Shown: positions 7,650 to 15,844 of the stretch, piece after piece
Layout of the letters: every line of letters begins with the position of its first letter
How positions within the stretch are numbered: position 1 is the stretch's first letter
Assembly (NCBI RefSeq): GCF_004798685.1
Contig: NZ_CP039291.1
Span: forward strand, 2,728,001-2,792,000
Direction: 5' to 3'
DNA length: 64,000 bases
DNA from: Cellulomonas shaoxiangyii
GTDB lineage: Bacteria; Actinomycetota; Actinomycetes; Actinomycetales; Cellulomonadaceae
Made by a program: the position numbers and the translations under genes
The notes under the pieces: generated by a model
Told to the model about the DNA's origin: nothing
The model's input: the letters and a program-made list of their open reading frames with translations, nothing else
Databases searched by the model: none

Positions 7650-9032
7650 GTGGCCAGCAAGAAGGACCTCATCGAGGCGCAGACGTTCAGCCGTCGCCGC
7701 CTGCTCACCGCCTTCACGTCCGGCGCGCCCGGCGGCAAGGAGCTCGAGCCGACCAAGCCCATGCGCGGCGTCGTCGCGGGGCTGGCCCTCACGGCGCTCG
7801 TCGTCGTGGGCGGGCTCTTCTACGGCTTCCTGCGGCCCGGCCTGCCCGCGGGGTGGGACAACAACCGGCTCGTGGTGGCCGAGGACACGGGCGCCCGGTA
7901 CGTCAGCGTCGGCGGCACCCTGCACCCCGTCGCGAACACCACGTCGGCACGGCTGATCGTCCCGGCCGGTGAGTTCGACGTCGTGACGACGAGCGCGGGG
8001 CGCCTCGCCGACGCCCCGCTCGGCCAGCCCGTCGGCATCGTCGGCGCGCCCGACCAGCTGCCGCCGACCGACCGGCTGCTCGGGACGGGCTGGGCCGCGT
8101 GCCTCGTCCTCGAGGGCACGGAGGGGGCCGCCGGGGTCGCCGGGGTCGCCACGACGCTGTCCGCCACGGCGCCCGCGGTGGCGACCGACGGGGCCGCCGT
8201 CGTGCGGACCGAGGCCGGCACCGCCGTGCTCGTCGGCGGCACGTCCTTCCCGGTCGACGCGGACGGCACGGACGCGGTGCTGCGTGCCGTCGGGCTCGGC
8301 GACGCCGACGTGCGCGACGTGACGGCGGCGTGGCTGCGCCTGTTCACCCCGGGCACGGAGCTGTCCGCCATCGTCGTGCGCGACGCGGGCGGAACCGTGG
8401 AGGGCACCGAGCTGCGCGTCGGGCAGGTCGTGCACCCGCAGGGCTCCCCCGCCACGACGCGCTTCCTCGTGCGGGAGGACGGCTCGCTCGCCCCGCTCAG
8501 CCCCCTCGCCTACCAGCTCTACCTGCTCGGCACCGGCGCACAGCTCGGGGAGGCGCTCGACGTCCCGTCCGCCGCCATCGCCGCCCTGAAGACGTCTCCC
8601 ACCCCCGCGGGCGCGGCCGACTGGCCCACCCGCGAGATCGCGCCCGTCCCCGACGCGGACGCACCGTGCGCGCTCGCGACCGACGCCGACGGCGAGCCGG
8701 GCACCGTGCTCGGTGTCGCGTCGGACGACGCCGCGGTCCGGACCGTCGGGCAGCGCGTCGACCACGGCGCCGGCGCCCTGGTCCGCGCCGGTGGGCGCGG
8801 CGCGCAGTCCAGCGGCGGCCTCTACCTGGTCGACGCGACCGGCACGGCCTTCCCCGTCGTCGGCGGCGCCGACACCCTCACGCGCCTGGGGTACGCGACC
8901 GAGGACGTCGGCGGGGTCACGGACGCCTGGATCGCCCTCCTGCCCACCGGCCCCGTCCTCTCGACCGAGGTCGCGACGCGCGGGGTCACGGTCGCTGACG
9001 CCGGGGCGACCGCGGAGGCGGGCACGGGGTGA
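7650..9032 (+). CDS. eccB: Type VII secretion protein EccB
   Basis: 460 residues from GTG 7650, three bases after the eccD stop. The short cytoplasmic N-terminus has the family pattern KKDLIEAQTFSRRRL, then one TM helix (about residues 40-62) and a large extracytoplasmic domain with repeated beta-rich units and Cys pairs. EccB is the mainly periplasmic/cell-wall subunit of the ESX core complex and has been proposed to bind ATP. Its stop overlaps the mycosin start as GTGA. Confidence 0.92.
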   Translation: MASKKDLIEAQTFSRRRLLTAFTSGAPGGKELEPTKPMRGVVAGLALTALVVVGGLFYGFLRPGLPAGWDNNRLVVAEDTGARYVSVGGTLHPVANTTSARLIVPAGEFDVVTTSAGRLADAPLGQPVGIVGAPDQLPPTDRLLGTGWAACLVLEGTEGAAGVAGVATTLSATAPAVATDGAAVVRTEAGTAVLVGGTSFPVDADGTDAVLRAVGLGDADVRDVTAAWLRLFTPGTELSAIVVRDAGGTVEGTELRVGQVVHPQGSPATTRFLVREDGSLAPLSPLAYQLYLLGTGAQLGEALDVPSAAIAALKTSPTPAGAADWPTREIAPVPDADAPCALATDADGEPGTVLGVASDDAAVRTVGQRVDHGAGALVRAGGRGAQSSGGLYLVDATGTAFPVVGGADTLTRLGYATEDVGGVTDAWIALLPTGPVLSTEVATRGVTVADAGATAEAGTG

Positions 9033-10402
9033 GGCGCGTCCCCGTCGCCGCCACGCTCGCCACCGCCGCCGCGGCGGGGCTGCTCGCGGTGGTCCCCGCG
9101 GCCGCCGCCGCCGGGACGCCCGTCACCACCGGCGCCGTCACGGCCGGTCCGGTCACGGCCGGTCCGGTCACGGCCGGCCCCCTCGCGGCCGGTCCCCGCA
9201 CGGCGGCCGCCGCCACGGGCTGCGAGCCCGGCAACGTGCAGTGGACGCCCCAGACGCCGCCCGCGCTCGACATGCTGCAGGCACGGCTGGCCTGGACCGT
9301 CACGCGCGGCGCGGGCGTGCTCGTCGCCGTCGTGGACTCCGGGGTCGACGCGGCGAACGCGCACCTGACGGACGCGCTGACGGGCGGTGTCGACCTGGTC
9401 GGCGACGGGCTCGGTGCCAACGGCTACGCCGACCTGCACGGGCACGGCACGGCCGTGGCCGGCACGATCGCCGCCCGCGAGCACCCCGGCTCGGGCGTCG
9501 TGGGGCTCGCGCCCGAGGCGCGGCTGTTCTCCGTGCGCGTGTTCGCGTCCGACGACCAGAAGGCGCGCGAGGCCGGCGTCGGACCCGACGCGACGCGGCT
9601 GGCGGACGGCATCCGCGCCGCCGCCGACGCCGGGGCCCAGGTGGTCGCCGTCGCGATGTCCAGCCCCGACGACACGCCCGCGCTGGCCGAGGCCGTCGCC
9701 TACGCCGCGGGGCGGGGCGCGCTCGTCGTCGCGTCCGGGGGGAACGCGAGCACCGAGGAGGGCACGCGCTACCCCGCCGCCGCGCCCGGTGCGCTCGGCG
9801 TTACCGCCGTCGACGCCGCGGGCAGCCCCTCGCTCGCCACCCACCACGGGCCGCACGTGCGCGTCGCGGCGCCCGGGCAGCAGGTGCTCACGAGCGCCGT
9901 CGCCGCCGGGGACTGCATGTACGCGCAGCAGGAGCCGCGCGCGAGCTTCGCGACCGGCTACGCGGCCGGCGCCGCCGCGCTGGTGGCGGCGGCGCACCCG
10001 GACGAGACGCCCGCGCAGTGGGCGCACCGGCTCGAGGCCACCGCCGTGCGCCCGGACCCGGACCACCGGGACGACGCGATCGGGTGGGGCGTCGTCCAGC
10101 CGTACGAGGCGATCGTGCTCGTGCCCGACGGGTCGATCCGCGGCCCGGCGGACCCCGTCACGGGTGCCGCCCCCGCGCCGCTGCGCCCGGAGGTCGCCGC
10201 GCCCCGGGTGCACCGCTCGCAGGACCCGTGGGGGCCCGTGCGTGGCATGGGGACGGTCGTCACCGTGCTGGCGCTCAGCGCCGTGGGCGTGCTCGGTGCC
10301 GTCGCGGTGCTCCGCACGCGCCGGCACGCTCCGGCCGTCGACCCGGTGGGCGAGCCGGGCGACGCGGCGCGCGACGAGGACGCCGACGACGCAGCGCGCT
10401 GA
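9029..10402 (+). CDS. mycP: Mycosin-type subtilisin-like protease (second copy)
   Basis: 457 residues from GTG 9029, overlapping the eccB stop. Signal peptide about 1-28. A low-complexity stretch of TAGPV repeats (about 34-56) precedes the catalytic domain. Triad: Asp103 (VVDSGVD), His139 (GHGTAVAG) and Ser306 (ASFATGY, where the usual Thr before Ser is Ala). The oxyanion Asn is present (ASGGNAS). A C-terminal TM lies about residues 410-432, followed by a cytoplasmic Asp-rich tail. This copy looks enzymatically complete, unlike the one at 3434-4858. It completes the eccD-eccB-mycP operon. Confidence 0.9.
   Translation: MRRVPVAATLATAAAAGLLAVVPAAAAAGTPVTTGAVTAGPVTAGPVTAGPLAAGPRTAAAATGCEPGNVQWTPQTPPALDMLQARLAWTVTRGAGVLVAVVDSGVDAANAHLTDALTGGVDLVGDGLGANGYADLHGHGTAVAGTIAAREHPGSGVVGLAPEARLFSVRVFASDDQKAREAGVGPDATRLADGIRAAADAGAQVVAVAMSSPDDTPALAEAVAYAAGRGALVVASGGNASTEEGTRYPAAAPGALGVTAVDAAGSPSLATHHGPHVRVAAPGQQVLTSAVAAGDCMYAQQEPRASFATGYAAGAAALVAAAHPDETPAQWAHRLEATAVRPDPDHRDDAIGWGVVQPYEAIVLVPDGSIRGPADPVTGAAPAPLRPEVAAPRVHRSQDPWGPVRGMGTVVTVLALSAVGVLGAVAVLRTRRHAPAVDPVGEPGDAARDEDADDAAR
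9137..9181 (+). repeat. 15-base tandem repeat inside mycP
   Basis: Three copies of GTCACGGCCGGTCCG (9137-9151 and 9152-9166 identical; 9167-9181 diverges at its end). They encode the TAGPV repeats between signal peptide and protease domain. Copy number probably varies between strains. Confidence 0.8.
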
Positions 10403-10421
10403 CCGCCCCACCGGGCGGTCA
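10400..10421. terminator. bidirectional hairpin between convergent operons
   Basis: TGACCGCCC (10400-10408) pairs with GGGCGGTCA (10413-10421) around a 4-base loop. It lies at the stop of mycP and 24 bases past the stop of the convergent gene at 10445, so it can serve both operons. No T-tract. Confidence 0.55.
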
Positions 10422-10444
10422 CCGGCCGCCCCGCGCGCCGGTGC

Positions 10445-11200
10445 TCAGCCGAGCAGGGTGCGGACCACCAGCACGAGGCCGCCGACGCACGCGACGGACA
10501 CCACCACCACCGCGGCGACGGCGCCGCGCGCCCACGAGCGGGCGGCCAGGTCGACCGACCGCATCGCGGCCGCCTCCCCGCGCAGCGCCGCGGTGCCCTC
10601 GAGGGGTGCGGCGTCGGCCGGCGGCGGCGGCACCGGACGGGGCCGGTAGCGCTCGCGCTGAGGCGTGGGGGCGTCGGCCGGTGCCGCCCACGCGCGCGAC
10701 GCCGACGGCTGCGGCGCCGGCGACGCGTCCGTGCGGGGCGCGCGCACCACGGTGCGCTCGTCGGGCAGGTCGTCCGGCCGGTCGCCGCCGGGGCGCGGCG
10801 CTCGGACGGAGGTGCGGTCGTCGAGCGGCTCGGCGGGCGCGGCGGCGCGGCGCACCACCGTCCGGTCGTCGGGGGCGCCGTCCCCCGCGGGTGCCGGCGA
10901 CGCGGGCGTCGCGCGCACCACGGTGCGGTCGTCGAGGCCGTCGCCGGCCCCGGTCCCCGCGCCGGCCCCGGTGACGGCGCCGCGCACGACCGTGCGCTCG
11001 GCCGCCGGCGGGCCGTCCGGTGCGGTGGGCGCCGCGGCGGGCCGCACGACGGTGCGGTCGTCGAGCGGCTCGTCCTCGACGGTGGCGGCCGGGGACGGCG
11101 CGGGCGTCGGCGGCGGGCCCTCCGGGGCGGTCGACGGCGGCCCCCCGGCCTGCTGGTCGGGTGCGGGCGTCGTGCGCCGCGTGCGGCGGAACAGGCTCAT
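10445..11200 (-). CDS. Tail-anchored protein with six (D/E)RTVVR repeats
   Basis: 251 residues from ATG 11200, overlapping the PP2C-like gene stop as ATGA. Residues 40-155 hold six copies of a motif (D/E)RT(V/S)VR with Thr at 50, 70, 93, 114, 130 and 150, spaced 16-23 residues in Pro/Ala-rich linkers. A TM segment lies at the extreme C-terminus (about 225-248), so the repeats should face the cytoplasm. The regular Thr in an acidic/hydrophobic setting looks like a kinase substrate array for FHA docking; kinase, FHA and phosphatase genes are in the same operon. Family not recognised; the phospho-site idea is inference. Confidence 0.75.
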   Translation of the reverse strand: MSLFRRTRRTTPAPDQQAGGPPSTAPEGPPPTPAPSPAATVEDEPLDDRTVVRPAAAPTAPDGPPAAERTVVRGAVTGAGAGTGAGDGLDDRTVVRATPASPAPAGDGAPDDRTVVRRAAAPAEPLDDRTSVRAPRPGGDRPDDLPDERTVVRAPRTDASPAPQPSASRAWAAPADAPTPQRERYRPRPVPPPPADAAPLEGTAALRGEAAAMRSVDLAARSWARGAVAAVVVVSVACVGGLVLVVRTLLG

Positions 11201-12018
11201 CGGCGGACCACCCGGGTGTCGTCGTCCACGGTGTCGGTGCGGGTGCCGGTCCCCCGCGAGGTGTCGTCGAGGCCCGGCGACCGCCCGCCCGACAGGACGT
11301 CGACGACCACGACGGTCACGTCCTCCCCGGTACCGGCCCGGGCGGCGTGGCCGACGAGCGCCGACGCGGCCGTGGCGGGGGCCCCGCTCAGCGCGAGGAC
11401 CGCCTGGACGGTCTCGTCGGCGAGGTTGCGCGCGAGACCGGCCGAGCACAGCAGCAGCCGCTCCCCGTCGACGACCGGCAGGAGCCACGAGTCGGCGGTG
11501 GCGTCGGGCGCCCCGACGGCCCGCGTGAGCGCGGCTCGTCCGCCCGGGCGGCGCGCGCCCGGCCGCTCGGACCGGGCCTCGTCGGGTGCCTGCGTGTGGT
11601 CGACCGTCAGCAGGTGCAGCTCCCCGCGCAGCAGCCGGTACACGCGTGAGTCGCCGACGTTGAGGACGAGCCAGTGCGGCCGCCCCTCGTGCAGGGTGAG
11701 CACCGCACCGGTGACCGTGCTGCCGGTGCGCCCGCCGGTGTCGCGGGCCAGCGCCCCGACCTCGACGTGCGCGCGCTCGAGCGCGCGGCGGACCTGGTCG
11801 AGCGTCGCCGGTGCGCCGGCGGGGACCTCGGCGGTGAAGGCCGCGACGACGGCCGCGCTGGCGGCGGCACCCGTGGCGTCGGCGCCGGTGCCGTCGGCGA
11901 CGACGAACACCGGTGGGGCGACCCGGCACGCGTCCGCGTTGCCCGCGGCGAGCCGCCCGGTCTCCGTCGCGGCCGCCGTGACGAGCACGACGCCGCCGAC
12001 CTCGTGGCGGCCGGTCAC
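11197..12018 (-). CDS. PP2C-like protein phosphatase with altered metal-site residues
   Basis: 273 residues from GTG 12018 (GTGA overlap with the FHA gene stop). PP2C motifs in order: GNADAC, VADGTGAD, GSTVTGAV, LNVGDSRVY, LLCSAGLA, GTGEDVTVVVVD. The first two metal Asp positions are kept, but the usual SDG is SAG and the usual DN is ED, so two later metal positions look changed. It may be a weak or dead phosphatase, or may use neighbouring acids. The C-terminal tail ends DDDTRVVRR, a shuffled form of the RTVVR motif of the next gene. Expected to reverse or buffer the kinase at 24282-25418. Soluble, with no TM seen. Confidence 0.82.
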   Translation of the reverse strand: MTGRHEVGGVVLVTAAATETGRLAAGNADACRVAPPVFVVADGTGADATGAAASAAVVAAFTAEVPAGAPATLDQVRRALERAHVEVGALARDTGGRTGSTVTGAVLTLHEGRPHWLVLNVGDSRVYRLLRGELHLLTVDHTQAPDEARSERPGARRPGGRAALTRAVGAPDATADSWLLPVVDGERLLLCSAGLARNLADETVQAVLALSGAPATAASALVGHAARAGTGEDVTVVVVDVLSGGRSPGLDDTSRGTGTRTDTVDDDTRVVRR

Positions 12019-13286
12019 CGGGCCCGCCCCGTGCGCTGCTCCAGCACCATGCCGACGTCGCCGAGCCGCACGCGTGCGGGGACCCGCGCCGGCTCCCCGC
12101 GCGGGAGCAGGCGCTGCGCGCCGTCCGCGTCCGCGACGACGACGCCGTTGGTCGAGCCGAGGTCGGTGACCCACCACGTGCCGTCGCGCAGCTCGAGGCG
12201 CGCGTGGGTCTTCGACAGCGTGCGGGTCGTGTCCGGCAGCGCGACGACCTGCGTCGTGCCGTCCGTCTCGGGCGGACGACGACCGATCACCACGAGGGGC
12301 CGCTCGAGCGGCACGACGCGCCCGTCGTCGAGGCGCAGGCGCCAGCGGACGGCACGTGGGCGGACCACGGTGCGCTCGGCGTCGGCCTCGGCGTCGTCCG
12401 TCGCGGGGAGCCGCGGCGCGCCGAGCGTCGTCGGGACGTCCGCCGCCGGCGGCTCCGCGACCGTGGCGAGCGGGTCCGGCACGGGGAGAGCCGCGTCGAC
12501 GCCCGCGCGGGGCGGCGTCGCCGGCACGGTGGCCGCGGGCGCCGGGTGCTGCGGCGGCAGCGGGAGCGCGCCGGGCGCCGCGAGTGCGGGCTGCGCGGGC
12601 ACCGCGGGTGCCGGCTGCGCGACCGCGGGCGCCGCGGGTGCGGGCTGCGCAGGCGCCGTGGGCGCGGGGGCGGGCCGCGCGGCGGCGGGCGGCGCAGTGG
12701 CGGGCGGCAGCGGCGCGGGCGGCCGCGCAGCCGTCGCGTCGGCCGCCGCCGCTCGGGTGCCCGGCGCGGGCCCGGTGTGCCCCGCTCCGTCCCCGAGCGT
12801 GTCGCCCCGCACTCCGCCGGGCGTGCCCGCGGGGGACGCCTCCGGCGCGGTGGCGTCCCGCGGTGCCCGCGCCCAGCCCACCACGCTCGCCCACACGGGC
12901 GGCAGCAGGACCGCGAGCACGGTGCTGCCCGCACCGCGGCCGAGGTCGCGCCCGATCCGGTGCGCCGCGACGCCGCGCAGCGCGACGCCCCACAGCTGCA
13001 CGACGGGCACGAAGAGGTACACGACGGACCAGCCCGGCACGCCGCCGCGCTCGTACAGCTCGGCCTCCTGCACGACGGGCGTCCACGCCTTCCACGTCGG
13101 TGCGCCGAGGCGCCGGAACAGCGCCGCGAGGGCCGCGCTGTACCAGACCCAGCACGCGAGGGCGACGAGCAGGCCGACGCCGCCGAGCACGACGAGGGTC
13201 GCGCGGGCGGCCTCGGCGGCCGCCGCCTCCTCGGCCGGGGTGGCGGTCGGCAGCATCAGCACGAGCGACGCGAGCGGCACGCTCAC
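12015..13286 (-). CDS. Membrane protein with C-terminal FHA domain
   Basis: 423 residues from GTG 13286 (GTGA overlap with the transglutaminase-like gene; a second GTG two codons on is possible). Three to four hydrophobic segments (about 30-140) contain a DUF5684-like pattern (APTWKAWTPVV, then PGWSVVYLFVPVV). A long Pro/Ala linker follows (about 150-310), then DAERTVVRP, then an FHA domain (about 335-420) with IGRRP, SKTH and LGSTNG, the residues that hold phospho-Thr. It is therefore a membrane-bound phospho-Thr reader carrying one copy of the RTVVR motif itself. It sits between the transglutaminase-like and PP2C genes. Confidence 0.88.
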   Translation of the reverse strand: MSVPLASLVLMLPTATPAEEAAAAEAARATLVVLGGVGLLVALACWVWYSAALAALFRRLGAPTWKAWTPVVQEAELYERGGVPGWSVVYLFVPVVQLWGVALRGVAAHRIGRDLGRGAGSTVLAVLLPPVWASVVGWARAPRDATAPEASPAGTPGGVRGDTLGDGAGHTGPAPGTRAAAADATAARPPAPLPPATAPPAAARPAPAPTAPAQPAPAAPAVAQPAPAVPAQPALAAPGALPLPPQHPAPAATVPATPPRAGVDAALPVPDPLATVAEPPAADVPTTLGAPRLPATDDAEADAERTVVRPRAVRWRLRLDDGRVVPLERPLVVIGRRPPETDGTTQVVALPDTTRTLSKTHARLELRDGTWWVTDLGSTNGVVVADADGAQRLLPRGEPARVPARVRLGDVGMVLEQRTGRAR

Positions 13287-15844
13287 TCCTCCTCCGCGTC
13301 GGGCGCCTGCGCGCCGGTCCGGTGACGTCCGGGGGCGAGGGCCCGGCCGAGCGACGCACCGCTCAGCGCGGCGCCGACGCGCCGCCACGGCGGGTGCTCC
13401 TGCGCGAGGGCCGCCACCTCGGCGTCGGTCGCCGCCCACGCGGCGGCGGCGTCGTCGGGGCCGGGCGGCACGGCCGCGAACACGGCACGGTCCACGATCC
13501 TCGCGAGCTCCACGGCTCCGGGGCGCCCGGACGCGGCCGCGGCGGCGGCCCGGGTGGGCCCGGCGAGGGGACGCCCGAGGTCGGTCGAGCGGTCGACGAG
13601 CTCGGCCCACGCGCCGACGACCGCGACCTCGGGCACGGCGGCGCGCCGGCGCCGGCGGCGCCGGACGGCCTTCGCGACGGGAAGCACGAGCAGGGGCGCC
13701 ACCAGCAGGGCGAGCCCGCCGGCGACGAGGCCGACCGTGCGCAGGACGGCGAGCCAGGGGCTGTCGCCGAAGCGCGCCTCGTCGTCGCCGTCGCTCTCGT
13801 CGGTGCCGGACCCGTCCCGGCTGAGCACGGGCGGGTCGACGACGGGCAGCTCGGGCGGCTCCACCGTGGTCGGGTTCTGCGGCGCCTGCGTACCCTGCTC
13901 GACGCGCACGGGCGAGTGCGCCACCTGCGGGTCGACGTCGAAGGTGACCCAGTCGCCGCCGGCGCTGCGGACCTCCACCCAGGCGGCGAGGTGCGCGCCC
14001 GTGCAGACCTCGGTGCACGCGGGCACGGTCGCGCCCGGGACGTCGTCGAGGCGCACGCCCATGACGACGCGGGACTCGTACCCCAGGTAGCGCGCGACGA
14101 GCGCCGCCGCCGCGGCGAGCTGCTCGGCGTCCGCCACCGCGGCCACGAGGGCGGCGTCGTCGGCGCCGGCCCCGAGCGCCTCCTCCTGCTCGATGAGCTC
14201 GGTGAAGACCTCCTCGACGCGGGCCCGGGAGTGCCCGGCGTAGCTGGTCTGGAACACGTAGGGAGCCTGCGCCTGCAGCGCGGAGATCCACGCGTCGGCA
14301 GCGGCGTCGTCCGCGACGGCGTGGCTCAGGTAGCTGCGTGCGCGCAGGCGGTCGACGAGGGTCACGAGGCCGTCGGCGTCGCGGGCGACCTGCTGGGCGT
14401 CGACCCAGGCAGCGAGCTGCGGGTGCTGCTCGGCGAGCGCCTCGGTGTCGACCTGGCCGGGCGCCGCGAGCACGTCGGCGTCCGCGCGGGCCGTCGGGGC
14501 GGCGGCCACCCGGTAGGAGTCGCCCGGGGCGAGCCCGCGCCCGGCGGGCCCGCCGTCGGCCACCGTCACCGCGGAGCCGTCGTCGGGACCGAGGTAGAAG
14601 GCCGCCGCGAGCGCGTCGGCGCGCAGCCCGGCGAACCGGGGCGCCGCCACGACGCCCGACGGCACCGGCACCCAGATGCCGGACCACGCGTCGCCCACGA
14701 CGACCTCGACCTGCGCGGTCGCGCCCGCGGTGGACGAGCGCGGCAGGCGCAGGAACCGGCCGGACGCACCGTCGGTGCCGACGCGGAACGACGCGCCGTC
14801 GTACGCGTCGAGGACGGCCGTGCGCAGGCGGTCCACGCCCGTGCCGTCGACGTCGACGCGGAACAGCTCGGTGTCGTACGCGTCGGTGCGGAACGACGCG
14901 CGGTACGACGTCAGGGGGCTGGGCTGGCGCTGCACGGCGAGGACCGGCTCGACGTCCTCGCGCAGCACGTGCCGCTGCGCCCAGCCGGGCGTGCCCGGCG
15001 CGGCCCACGCGGCCGCCCCGGCCGCGAGGCCGACGAGCACGAGCCCGGCGACGACCCGGCCGGCGGTCGTGGCCACGCCCCGCCGGCGGCGGCGCGCCTG
15101 GGCGCCGCTGCCGACCCGCACGGCCTGCCGCCGGGCGAGGGCCGCGCGCAGCACGGCCCACAGGACGGACCACACGACGAGGCCCACCAGGCCGAGGGTG
15201 GTCCGCGCGTCGGGCACGCGGACGGGGCCGAGGTCGAGCGCGGGCTCCGGCGCGACCGGGCCGAACGCGGGGCCGAGCAGCGCGAGCACGGCCAGGACGG
15301 GGACGGCGAGGACCGCCCGGGCGTCGCGGCGCACGGCCAGCGGCGCGGCGACGGCGGTCGTCACGACGACCGCGACGAGGAACGGCACGAGGACGGCCTG
15401 GTACTCCTCGACGGGGAGCTCGAGCGTCAGCAGCTGCTTCCAGCCCACGACGACCCCGGCGAGCGCCTCGACCACACCGACCGGCAGGCCGCGCACGTCG
15501 GCGCGCCACGGCACCGCGACGGGCACGGACACGACGACGAACCCCGCCGCCACGACGAGCACGCGGCGCAGCACGCTCCACCGGCGCGCGCGGCCCAGCA
15601 GCACGACGCCGGCCCCGACGAGAGTCCCCGCCGCCGCGACGACGGCCAGCCGCCACGTCCCCCACACGGGCCATGCGAGGACGACGGCGATCGCGACCGC
15701 GCCGACCAGCCACAGGACGCCGAGCAGCCGGTCGGCGCGCCCGCTCCCCCGGCCGGCGGCCGGGGGCCGCCCGGGACGGCGCGCCGCGGCGGGCGCGGGC
15801 GCGGCGGGGCGCTCGCGCACGGGGGCGTCGAGGAGGGCGCTCAT
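13283..15844 (-). CDS. TgpA-like membrane protein with transglutaminase fold lacking the catalytic Cys
   Basis: 853 residues from ATG 15844 (ATGA overlap with the DUF58 gene). About six to seven TM helices in residues 40-290 are followed by an extracytoplasmic region, a transglutaminase-like core (about 560-660), another TM (about 705-730) and a cytoplasmic C-terminal domain. The core keeps the His strand (GAHLAAWVEV) and the Asp (WVTFDVDP), but the Cys motif CEQFA reads DAEQLAA with Ala573 at the Cys position. It is probably a non-catalytic member. MoxR-DUF58-transglutaminase neighbours are a known set. Confidence 0.87.
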   Translation of the reverse strand: MSALLDAPVRERPAAPAPAAARRPGRPPAAGRGSGRADRLLGVLWLVGAVAIAVVLAWPVWGTWRLAVVAAAGTLVGAGVVLLGRARRWSVLRRVLVVAAGFVVVSVPVAVPWRADVRGLPVGVVEALAGVVVGWKQLLTLELPVEEYQAVLVPFLVAVVVTTAVAAPLAVRRDARAVLAVPVLAVLALLGPAFGPVAPEPALDLGPVRVPDARTTLGLVGLVVWSVLWAVLRAALARRQAVRVGSGAQARRRRRGVATTAGRVVAGLVLVGLAAGAAAWAAPGTPGWAQRHVLREDVEPVLAVQRQPSPLTSYRASFRTDAYDTELFRVDVDGTGVDRLRTAVLDAYDGASFRVGTDGASGRFLRLPRSSTAGATAQVEVVVGDAWSGIWVPVPSGVVAAPRFAGLRADALAAAFYLGPDDGSAVTVADGGPAGRGLAPGDSYRVAAAPTARADADVLAAPGQVDTEALAEQHPQLAAWVDAQQVARDADGLVTLVDRLRARSYLSHAVADDAAADAWISALQAQAPYVFQTSYAGHSRARVEEVFTELIEQEEALGAGADDAALVAAVADAEQLAAAAALVARYLGYESRVVMGVRLDDVPGATVPACTEVCTGAHLAAWVEVRSAGGDWVTFDVDPQVAHSPVRVEQGTQAPQNPTTVEPPELPVVDPPVLSRDGSGTDESDGDDEARFGDSPWLAVLRTVGLVAGGLALLVAPLLVLPVAKAVRRRRRRRAAVPEVAVVGAWAELVDRSTDLGRPLAGPTRAAAAAASGRPGAVELARIVDRAVFAAVPPGPDDAAAAWAATDAEVAALAQEHPPWRRVGAALSGASLGRALAPGRHRTGAQAPDAEEE

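Noticed and set aside
9137..9181. Tandem repeats as a possible CRISPR array
   Set aside because: Units are contiguous, 15 bases, in frame in a protease linker, with no spacers or cas genes.
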